Shown: one piece after another, positions 55,006 through 64,000 of the stretch
Layout: each line of letters opens with the position of its first letter
Numbering within the stretch: position 1 is the first letter of the stretch
Source of the DNA: Paracentrotus lividus
Lineage: Eukaryota; Echinodermata; Echinoidea; Camarodonta; Echinidae
DNA length: 64,000 nucleotides
Assembly: GCA_940671915.1 (NCBI GenBank)
Contig: CALNVZ010000794.1
Span: 1-64,000 of the forward strand
Direction of reading: 5' to 3'
Made by a program: the position numbers and the translations under genes
The notes under the pieces: generated by a model
Database searches by the model: none
What the model was told of the DNA's origin: nothing
Seen by the model: the letters and a program-made list of their open reading frames with translations, nothing else

Positions 55006-55975
55006 TATAAACCCCTCAAAAAATGTCTTGCAATTCAACTTTGAGCCCTCATATCTTTTATTTGATTGTTTATGATGGTTAAATTTGATACATTGGAAAG
55101 TTGATTTATTCTTTGTCACATTGATACCCCATTTGTGATGGTTTATGTTATGCTTGAATGCACAGTTCTCGCAAACTGAATGAAAGTCAGAAAAGGAAAG
55201 TTGCAAAATGAATGGCTATTGCTTACATCGAGTTCTTAACTGTATAAAAGGTTTTTGTGTTCTTGTGTTTGTTTTGGTTTGCGCGTTAGGCGCTCAATAC
55301 AATGTTGGATACTCTTGGTTGAATGTCAAATAATGTTTCAGGTAATTTAAGGTAGTATTGTTGTTAATTTGTTTGTAAAAAGAACTGTTTTAATAACCAG
55401 CGAGTGGTTTGAGCATTACTTTTGTTATTGGTTACATACAGGTTATTGCAAGTTCCAGCATAAACAAATTCGCTACTCATCTCTTTTTCATCCATCTCCA
55501 ACAAACAAAGCAAGCAGTATCAAAACAAACTTTTTTTTTGTCCATTTCAGCACACAATCGTTCTCTGTTCTTGAACCGATCTCAACATTTGATAAGCGCG
55601 CCATCCTAGCTTTATCAACGACTACTCATGAAAAATAAGCACTGCCAAGCAAAAAGCTTGGGCAAGGCACATTTCTTCTTCCAAACAATAAGTGAAAACA
55701 TTGAGGAATAATACATGACCCATTTAATGATACTCAATAGAAACTCTGCCTTTCAACAATAGCCATTCATTTGGCAACTTTCCACTTTTGACTTTGATTT
55801 GTATTCGGGAATACTGTGCATTCAAGCATTGCACAACCTTTACAAATGGGGTATCAGTGTAAAGAGGAATAAATGAACTTTCCAATGGTATAAAATTAAT
55901 GAATTATAGATAATTAACAAAAAAGATACGAGGACTCAAAGTTGAATTGCAAGACATTTTTTTAAGGGGTTTATA
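55006..55975. mobile_element. Foldback element, arms of about 225 bases
   Basis: TATAAACCCCTCAAAAAATG and TCTTGCAATTCAACTTTGAG are mirrored at 55930-55975. The arms also share CATTTGTGATGG-type sequence and end inward at CAAAATGAATGGCTATTG (55205-55222), mirrored by CAATAGCCATTCATTTGGC (55758). The 530-base centre has an 89-residue frame with no recognised domain. Non-autonomous. Confidence 0.75.
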
Positions 55976-56269
55976 AATATATGCTCGTTTGGCGGTAATT
56001 TGTTAAATTAGGCCACCAAATATCCACTGCATTGTCGTGTTCAAGTCTAGTGATCATTTGTCATCTGATAATTTTTGACCCCACTCGATTTTTACAGGCG
56101 AGGGGGTGCCATATATATTTAGTTGAATTTGTTCGCATGTCAATTCATAGGTTTCCGGCCCAATTTGATTTGAATGCGGGCGGATCGACCTAGTTGTACC
56201 TACATATTAATTCTCAAACTCTGTAAACCGGAAGTAAATTAGGGTGTCACGTTTTAATGTTACGGCTTA
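55976..56269. other. No feature recognised
   Basis: AT-rich link sequence; CACTCGATTTTTACAGGCGA at 56083 anticipates the repeat that follows. Confidence 0.35.
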
Positions 56270-56740
56270 CCTGATCTTACAGGCGGCGAGGCTGGTATAT
56301 GGGTTTATGATGATTTGATGTAATGTGTTATATCTGTTCTGTGTTATTGCATGGTATACTATGTTTAGGCCTCACTCGATTTCAGAGGCGGGGAGGTCGA
56401 TATATTATAGCTTTATGTCTCACTCGATTTCAGAGGCGGGGAGATGGTATAATATGCTAGTAATACGTTTTGGCCTGACTCGATTTCAGAGGCGGGCAGG
56501 CTGGTAACATGGTTTTATGTCTCACTCGATTCCATAGGCGGGGGGATGGTATCATGTTAACGTATCATGGGTATCATAGGCAATAACACAAACATGAAAT
56601 GAAATTGAATGATATACGTTTAGGCCTCACTCGATTGCATAGGCGGGGAGGCTGTTATCTGTTTATGATGAAATTGAATGATATACGTTTAGGCCTCACT
56701 CGATTGCGAAGGCGGGGAGGCTGATATCTGTTCATGATAT
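56270..56740 (+). repeat. Irregular tandem repeat with CTCACTCGATT...AGGCGGGGAGGCTG
   Basis: Seven to eight units of 45-100 bases share TAGGCCTCACTCGATTKCAK and AGGCGGGGAGGCTG. Isolated members occur at 56083 and 54395, so the array may be an expanded part of the surrounding element. Open frames are repeat products. Confidence 0.7.
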
Positions 56741-56742
56741 TG

Positions 56743-58746
56743 TATATAAACACAACACAAAAAGAAAGTTCCCCCTATTTCAAATATCAATAATTTTTTT
56801 AATAGGAGGAGTTCAAAAAAATCTAATTATATGTCCATGTAGATAATTTAATTAGCTACCATGGGAGTGAATTTTAGGAAAAATCATGTTGTCATGCTTC
56901 AGTGAGCAATGGTTGAATGCAAAAATGTCATTTTTTGAAGTTTGCAAGCCTAAAATCACAACTTTGATTCAATAATATCGGACCAAATTTTTAGATTTTA
57001 AATATTTCAAGCATCAGAATGTACGCAAAACGTGCATCCAAACATACGCAAAGGACATTTGCGTAAAATTTCACGGTTGAGTGAGCATGCAGCAAAAAAT
57101 GCCAAAACTGCGATTTTTACATTTTATCCATGGTGAAATTGATCAAATATGATGAGATTCATGTCTAGAAAGAGTGTTTTAACTTTTGCAAAAAAAATAA
57201 TCAATTCACGGGTGAATGAACACCATAAAATACCATGTGAAAAACACTAAGTAAGTATTTTTCCATTTTGTACACTAAAAATCAAGTGAATATCTGTTTT
57301 TGTATTATTTTTATAACCGGTGCACGTGTGTACATGATCCTATTGCATTTATTAAAACTTTTATGCTTCAGTGAGCACGTGGCACTGGAAAAGCTGTTTT
57401 TTTTTTTATTTAGAGACCAAAATTAAATTGCTAACTTTGCTTAACCATAACAATTCGTTTGAAAGTATTCATTTAATTTCATTTTCGCAAAAATCCCGAT
57501 TTTTTATGCTTCAGTGAACACAAGATATGAGAAAAAAAAAGGAAAAAGGAAGAAAGTTTATGGCCCTGGCACCGCCTAATGGTAAGTCCGATTCTCAATT
57601 TGACCAAAGTTCCTGTTAGTTAATGACTTCTTAAAGATTTGTGTCAAGTTTCAGGAATTAACTCACAGTATAACGAACAAAAAATTGACAATGAAAATGA
57701 GCAATATTTGACGTTTGTTCACTTAATAATGTTCAAACTCTATACGTAAAGTCAATGGGGAGGAAATCAATAGTGAACAAAAGTCAAATATTGCCCAATT
57801 TCATTGTAATTTTTTTGGTCGTTATACTGTGAGTTAATTCTCGAAACTCGGCACAAATCTTTAAGAAGTCATTAACTAACAAGAACTTTGGTCAAATTGA
57901 GAATCAGACGTACCATTAGGCCGTACCAGGGCGGTAAACTTTCTTCCTTTTTTCATGTTTTTCTCATATCCTGTGTTCACTGAAGCATAACAATCGTGAT
58001 TTTTGCAAAAATGAAATCAAATGAATACTTTCAAACGAATTATTATGGTTAAGCAAAGTAAGCAATTTAATTTTTGTCTCTACATCAAAAAACAGCTTTT
58101 CCAGTGCCACGTGCTCACTGAAGCATGACAGTTTTAATAAATGCAATAGGATCATGTACACACGTGCACCGGTCACAAAAATAATACAAAAACAGATATT
58201 CACATGATTTTTAGTGTACAAAATGAAAAGAATACTTACTTAGTGTATTTCACATGGTATTTTCTGGTGTTCATTCAACCGTGAATTGATTTAAATTTTT
58301 TGCAAAAGTTAAAAACACTCTTCCTAGACATGAATCCCATCATATTTGATCAATTTTACCATGCCAAAAAAGTAAAAATCGCAGATTTGGCATTTTTGCT
58401 GCATGCTCACTCAACCGTGGAATTTTACGCAAACGTCCTTTGCGTATGTTTGGAAGCACGTTTTGCGTACATTATGATGCGTGAAATGCTTAAAATCTGA
58501 AAATTTGTCCGATATCATTGAATCAAAGTTGTGATTTTAGGCTTGCCAACTTCAAAAAATGACATTTTTGCATTCAACCATTGCTCACTGAAGCATGACA
58601 ACATGATATTTCCTAAAATTCACTCCCATGATCGCTAATTAAATTCCCTACATGGACATATAATTAGATTTTTTGAACTCCTCCTATTCAAAAAATTATT
58701 GATATTTGAAATAGGGGGAACTTTCTTTTTGTGTTGTGTTTATATA
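56743..58746. mobile_element. Giant foldback element: two arms of about 980 bases, loop of about 46
   Basis: TATATAAACACAACACAAAA at the left is mirrored exactly at the right end (to 58746). Correspondence continues inward through CATGCTTCAGTGAGCAATGG, TTACGCAAAACGTGC-type and GTGCACGTGTGTACATGATC sequence, to about 57724 and 57771. The arms look over 90% alike. Within each arm, CTTCAGTGAGCA-like words recur about every 150 bases. No coding sequence was recognised; frames on both strands are arm by-products. TA or TATA borders both ends. Confidence 0.85.
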
Positions 58747-58898
58747 TGTGGTATTTTGTTCTGACACCTCAAATGATAATTGGCAATTAAGCGGCCATCA
58801 CAAAGTTTCAATAAAGCCACGACATAACCGCAAATACCGTGTTTGTTATTTTGTCAGCCTTGAATAATAAAATTTAAAGAGTCAACGACGATTTAGAA
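58747..58898. other. Link between foldback and right direct repeat
   Basis: TATTTTGTTCTGACACCTCA resembles 54450 (ATATTTTGTTGTGACACCTA), so a short sequence is shared across the enclosed segment. Contains AATAAA-type words (58809, 58866). No gene. Confidence 0.4.
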
Positions 58899-59202
58899 TG
58901 GTTTATTAAATGGCTGATAAAATGTGGGTCGATTAAAATGTTTACATGTTGAAATTGGGTGCCAGGAATGTAATGTACGCATTTATTGTTGACCCAGTTC
59001 TATTGAACCGTTGGCGCGCCCGGAATGTAACATACGCGGGTATTGTATCACATTGTTGACGCTTCTGCGTAAACAGGTGGTCATATGCGAATTGGAATGT
59101 GCGCGTTATTTCTGCAAGGCTTACAAACAGTGGCTGAACATGCATCATTCTTCGTCGTGGTTTTCTTGTGATCGGACGCTTATATGTTTGAGTGAAAATT
59201 TT
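58899..59202 (+). repeat. 303-base direct repeat, right copy
   Basis: Partner of 53267-53569 with the same start and end. The sequences outside the pair are unrelated. The near identity indicates that the duplication or insertion is recent compared with most repeats in this window. Confidence 0.75.
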
Positions 59203-59549
59203 ACCCACCACCTCCCCATCCAACCTTAAAATAAGTTTGATTGTATGATGGTCAGAGCAAGAAATGATTGGTTGCTATATGTGCACATACGGAAATAAAG
59301 GTTTGATGTGAAGTAGCGGATGTCCGTAAAAAAATTGACGTTGGCATTGGAGAGTTGGGTGCAGGATGTGTCGTAGTTGAATTATTTAACCACGCTGAGG
59401 TCGTGGATTTGGCATTTGGTATAACATGTAATTATGTTCTTCAGTCAATCTGGTCATGCTGGTACTTTTATTTTGCGTTATACCATTTGGTAATGAAAAG
59501 CAATACATTGTGTTTCCAAAGACCTAAAGGAAATTTGACATATATAATA

Positions 59550-59616
<67 letters not shown>

Positions 59617-59689
59617 GAATTCTGCGTCGGTTTTATGATTAACTAAAAAGAAATACAGTTTAAATGAAAAACCGTATAGCCTAAGGCAA
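59203..59689. repeat. Unrecognised sequence and TA microsatellite
   Basis: 59203-59530 holds no recognised gene. 59540-59611 is a (TA)n microsatellite, which is the source of the tyrosine/isoleucine-rich frames. Confidence 0.7.
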
Positions 59690-60460
59690 ATAAATTTTTC
59701 CGATATTTCGGGCATAGCCCTTTGTCAAGGAATGACAAATTTATTGTGCGTCAACTTCATAAATAGAAAATGCAAAAACGCGCCAAAAAAAGGTCGCGTT
59801 AAGCAACAAAAAGGGTACGCCCCAAACGTGACGTAACAATACATCAGAGGAAGAGAAGGGTAATAGAAGGACAGGGAGGCAAAAGGAAAGAGAAAGAAAA
59901 AGAAAGAGAAAAAGAAACGAGAGGGGGAAGAGAGGCAGAGAGTCAGGAGAGGAAAAAAAGAAAGGCAACAGATAGAAAGGAGAAGATGAGGGAGAAAGAG
60001 GAAGGAGAAAGAGGAAGGGGGGCTGGAGGAGGACAAAAGGGAAAAAAGAGAAAGAAGAGAAAAGAAAAGAAAAGAAAAGAAGAGAAAAGAATTACGTGAT
60101 GGGAAATGAGCGAAACGAAACATTGATCCCTCTAGGTTGGAGGCAACCAAGGCGAAAAATCATACGTTCTTCTTCCTGCTTGCGAACTTCGTCGTTATTG
60201 AATGAACTACGGACTACAGATACTTCAAAGTCCTTGATATTGTGATCGTTGGAATTGAAATGAGCAGCGACAGGTAATCCAGTGGTGTTGAGTCGAATAG
60301 ACCTCAAATGTTCAGTCACACGATCAGCGAGTCTCCTCTTGGTTTCCCCGATGTAGAGTTGCTGACATTTCTTGCAATGAATGGCATAAATGCAATCGTT
60401 GGTAGTGCACGTGAACTTGCCGTGGATAGTCCACGGCCTTGAATAAATGAGCCTTGAATA
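59690..60460 (-). mobile_element. Penelope-like element, 3' part with GIY-YIG endonuclease
   Basis: On the - strand 60478-60092 encodes CTTNDCIYAIHCKKCQQLYI, GETKRRLADRVTEHLRSIR, PVAAHFNSNDH and LGCLQPRGIN, the zinc-like CxxC leader and GIY-YIG nuclease of Penelope-like retroelements. Downstream, GACAAAGGGCTATGCCCGAA near 59725-59705 is the usual 3' phrase of this group. A GA-rich tract (59875-60095) lies between. The polymerase part is absent: the copy is cut at about 60460, where an R repeat begins. It is a relic. Confidence 0.8.
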
Positions 60461-61140
60461 AATGAGGTATGAAATCACATCTACAACTCATACTCTATCC
60501 AACTCTGAAAAGATAATTGGGGGTTGCCGTTCATCCTGAAGAATTATTCAGGACTTTTTGTAGGTATGTTTTTGGCCAAAAATGGCATATTTTGGCAAAA
60601 TTGACAAAATTTGCGTGCGCGTAGTTCCAACTTGAACAGATGATCATTTGATTATGAATAGTCTAAACATAGTGATTATGGTGTCAAATTGTTGTGAATA
60701 TTATCAAGATTACTTTAAGAGCAAAAAAAAATCGATGATCTCAAGCTGCATTCTTCCCCGACGCGCATGAATGCGCGCAAAATCGTGCGCGCGCATTTTT
60801 TCTTGAAATGCTTAAAATGACCTGAAACTTACTCTAAATTGGCCAAAAGGGTATTTTGAACATTTTTAATTAATGCACGCGCGTTATAACTTAAAAGATG
60901 CGCTTCAATTTGAAGTTTATGGGTACTAAATATTTTTAATCAATGATTATTAGTTATGAAGTTATGATTGATAATGTGATTTTACAAAATGGCGTCTAGA
61001 TGACGTCACATTATGCTAATGAGCTAGAAATTTTTTAGTGCTCAGATTTTACAATGATCTATCATTGCTGAAAATTTGAAATACTTTAATGCATTATTTT
61101 TTTTAGTTATCGTGTCTACAAGAATTGTACAGAAGAATAA
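60461..61140. repeat. Dispersed repeat R, copy 4
   Basis: GAGGTATGAAATCACATCTA through AATTGGGGGTTGCCGTTCAT, the CG-rich block (60765-60800) and GGCGTCTAGATGACGTCACA to CAAGAATTGTACAGAAGAAT. It follows the order of copy 3 but lacks the hairpin modules. Confidence 0.75.
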
Positions 61141-62180
61141 AAAATAAAGACAAGAACTGCAATCGTTGACATAAACGATGTGCGTGCATTGACGCTTTGA
61201 CTAAAATAATTATATCAAGGATTATAAAAATGTAAACGTATATTTTGAAATATATTGGTAAACAGAAATAGCCTTCACATGTAGAACAAATGTGTGTTAA
61301 CCGATTGCGATTTGTGTACGTTGTTGAGTTTTTATCTTTATCCTTTTCCTCCATGGCGTTCCATAGTAATCTGAGCACTTGTGGCTTTCTCGATTTCGCG
61401 ATTATGAAGCAAGCTGGTATAATGGTTTCTACAAAAACTGGATTTACTCAAAATTTTCTGTTGCAACCTATATTATATTTGGTATCAATGGAAAGGCAAT
61501 TTCAATGCGGTCATTGTGATGTCAATTTCATAAGTAAATATGGAACAACAATAACGATATGCCTTGTTACGTAATGCATTGTAAATTCGCTATTTTTTGT
61601 CCATAACTTTTTGATGACGTCATCAAATTTTACAAAAATTGACAGATAGTTGTGAAATGTATTGGTACATATGCCTGCTAAGTTTCAAGTCCCTAGATTA
61701 AATATTTGCAATTTTGGGGGGAAGTTAAACTTGATTTCCTGGTATTGATAATTTTTTACGTTCCACGATATTTTTGAGCAATTTGGTCAATAAATCGATA
61801 TATTTTTCTTTACATTGCTGGAAAGGACATAGTCTGAAGTACCTAATTCCAGAAAAGGGTACGGTTTTAACAACCCACAACGCAGATGCAGCGTCTTGGA
61901 TTATAGCCAAACTTTGAAACTTTAGAGGGCGCTATTTGCATTTTGCGTATTTTCTGGAGCGTGAAACATGTGGAGTGTGTGCACATTTATTAGAATAACA
62001 TGCCCTGAAAATTTGAAGCAAAATGAAATTGATTTCAGGAAGTTATAGCCATTTTTGTGTGGTTTTAGTCACAATTTTTTTATTTCATAACGGAGTTGAT
62101 TTTTGAAATTAATTTAAATATTGAAGATATTTTTTAAATGAAAAGTGATTGGATACATAATAAACGCCAATATATTCATT
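61141..62180. other. No gene recognised
   Basis: AT-rich. A 94-residue frame (61290-61574) and its shadow have no recognisable motif. TGATGACGTCATCAAATTTT at 61612 is a palindrome like those at the ends of the 18100 element. Confidence 0.4.
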
Positions 62181-64000
62181 GGGTTATGTTGAATGTGAAA
62201 GTGCGCCATCTGTGGTCGCCCTCTTAGCCCCATCGCTCGAGTAATAAAACAACGTCACCTCAAAGTAGCTTAGTGTATTTCTTTATTTATTTCACAATTA
62301 GTGTAATTGTTCAACTAATGGCGTGGTGACAGCTTGGTCTGATCTCACCCGTCGAGTTAACACGCTACCAAAGTAATTTAACCCTATAAATTGGGGCTAG
62401 GCTCGCCGTGTTCTATCGGTGGTAGACGAGAGGTTCCTTAATTGTAATACGTTGTTTAGTCCCACCCGCACAGAAATGTGTCAGCCAAGGGCTAGGGCTG
62501 TATTGGCCGATGCAGCAGTCGCGGTGCTTGCTACACCTAGAAATAGGGCCTGGCATCCGACTAGCAGGCCATCGCAAATAATTTTGCATGAATCATCTGT
62601 ACATCTTTGTAATTCTAAATCATCTCATTCTGTACATACTTGTAATTCTAAATCATCTGTACATAAATCTACATGTAATTCTAAATCTAAGCCATGTGTC
62701 TGTGCCACTACCGTTGAGAATCATGAAATTTCTGTAGAATTACGAAGTGGCTCTCAAATCAATCTAATCACAGAATCTGTTGCTGATCATTTTGGTTTTG
62801 ATGTACTTGTTGATGATTTTGGGTTCGATGATTATTTGTGTGATAATGGTGTTCCATTAATTAGTCTTGTTGACCAGACTCGTGTTGTTGGATTGACTGA
62901 TTTCACGTTGCTATTTAAGGGACGTGAACTGTGGTTCGAGGGTGTAGTTGTTCAGGATGACTACCTCGAAGGTACTTGTGTTGATGTCATTGGTGGAGCC
63001 CCCCTCATGGTTGTGAATGACGTGTCGGTTCGTCCCTCCAAGAAACAGATCATGTTTGGGGATGACGTTACCTGTTATTATGGCCCATCGTCCCGTCCAT
63101 CGCGGACTCCGGTGTTTGAATCAATCATTCAGTGTGAAGAGGAAGTGCGTGTGGATACAACTCACACTAATCTCAAAATGGAAATAGATGAGGAGGATGT
63201 GAAGAATTGTAATGCTGGGTTGAGCATGGACACTAATACACTAGGGAATACACTCGCATCATTAGACCTAGATGACTGCTCATCACAGAAAGTGAAAGTG
63301 AGGATGGTAGAGTAGTATCTAGTGATGTGAATAATAACAATAACACTGATGTAGTGAATAGCAGAGATGGTGTTGGTGTGGATGCTATTTCTGAATTGAA
63401 GTGTAACACAGAGGACACACAGGTATCACAATGGAATGTTAACCACGGTGATGATGAATGCGAGATTGCTCGAACAGAGAGTTGTGATGATGTGTTCATT
63501 GTTACTCAAAGTGACAGAGGAGATATGAGAGAAACAAACAAAGATCAGGTGACGTACAATGAAGCGTTACGTAAGATTGAATGTAACATGGATGACACGT
63601 GTACATTACAGTGGAATGTGGAGCAGAGAGATGATGGAAATGGAACAGGTGCCAGTGAGGTTAGAATGGAGTCTCTTGGAGACAGTAATCATCGAGGCAT
63701 AGCGAAAGGAGACGAAAGAGAACGAAAGAAAGACATTGTGTTGTTCAATGAGGGGTTCAATGTGCATGAGATTAAGGTTAGTCAACCCCCCTTGCATGAA
63801 TATCGTACTGATGTGCATGCGCGTGATGAAAGCGCTTTGCGGTTGTCAATTTCTGCAGTGTACTCAGTGGATAGCGCTAGCAGTGTTCCTCCAGGTGAGT
63901 CTGATGATCTAGATAGTACCTTACAGTCCACTCCTATTGTGCTGTGTGCTCCACCTCCTGTTATTGACCTTACCCAGGAGTTCTCACGGGTAGTTGAGTC
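62181..64000 (+). mobile_element. Ty3/Gypsy-like LTR retroelement fragment, cut by the window edge
   Basis: A frame from 62419 to 63315 (298 residues) contains a retropepsin-like region at residues about 100-210, with GSQINLITESVADHFGF, VGLTDFTLLFKG, CVDVIGGAPLMVVNDVSVRP and KKQIMFGDD. This is the layout of protease regions in sea urchin- and coral-type Gypsy polyproteins. A four-fold CNSKS motif precedes it. Coding-like sequence rich in acidic residues continues to the window edge. Upstream, TGTTGAATGTGAAAGTGC (62186) to TTGTTCAACTA (about 62319) may be a short LTR, and a TATAAA lies at 62384. It appears broken at least once; RT, integrase and the other LTR are not in view. Confidence 0.65.

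Noticed and set aside
53267-59202. Direct-repeat pair as a canonical LTR retrotransposon
   Set aside because: No TG...CA ends, no target duplication and no polymerase or Gag-like sequence between the repeats; kept only as a direct-repeat pair.
60461-61140. R repeat as a CpG-island promoter
   Set aside because: Its CG-rich words recur in every R copy and no gene starts nearby.

Overview
The window looks like nuclear DNA from a marine deuterostome invertebrate, most likely an echinoderm, although no marker gene settles the species. The pointers are an AT-rich, intron-rich, gene-poor sequence, a sulfotransferase with the animal SULT exon layout, L1/Tx1-, RTE-, CR1- and L2-like LINEs side by side, a Penelope-like GIY-YIG element, a Ty3/Gypsy-like fragment, tRNA-derived SINEs and many foldback elements built from short tandem repeats (the style of the sea urchin TU elements). 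No rRNA gene, CRISPR array or prokaryotic operon was seen.

Host genes are few. On the + strand the last two coding exons of a cytosolic sulfotransferase lie at 1137-1325 and 2405-2514. Three candidate internal exons at 50057-50128, 51954-52116 and 52252-52306 may belong to an unrecognised membrane protein. The rest is almost entirely mobile or repetitive DNA.

Layout. 1-2.7 kb: sulfotransferase 3' end, with a mariner-type MITE in its last intron. 2.7-7.4 kb: GAGACGTCTC repeat, a MITE, CG-rich R repeat. 7.4-10.9 kb: L1/Tx1-like LINE. 10.9-21.8 kb: R copies, hairpin modules, GGTAATTGTCC-tailed elements, a SINE, a TIR element with a 30-bp minisatellite core, and a GGCGGCC satellite-like array. 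21.9-29.4 kb: a Russian-doll locus. A TTAA-flanked element (22264-29340) sits in repeat X; its left terminus is split by a Transib-like element (22288-24308, ends CACAGTG, 5-bp target duplication), and its interior by a 4.2-kb TA-flanked foldback (24430-28660) whose two arms are tandem arrays in opposite orientation. 30.5-35.3 kb: a duplicated segment V carries two stacked insertions (31103-33726 with GTA duplication; 33730-35077 with TA duplication). 37-40 kb: repeat X with an RTE-like LINE, then a CR1/Jockey-like LINE. 40.8-44.5 kb: intact V copy, MITEs, a tRNA-like head, another GGTAATTGTCC element. 45.4-49.4 kb: L2-like and CR1-like LINEs on the - strand. 50-52.3 kb: candidate host exons. 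53.3-59.2 kb: near-identical 303-bp direct repeats enclosing two foldbacks, one with arms of about 980 bp. 59.7-61.1 kb: Penelope-like 3' end and R copy. 62.2-64 kb: Ty3/Gypsy-like fragment running off the edge.

Insertion order can be read from the sequence because several elements have an uninterrupted relative elsewhere in the window that serves as an empty site. All family names come from reading motifs by eye; no database search was possible.
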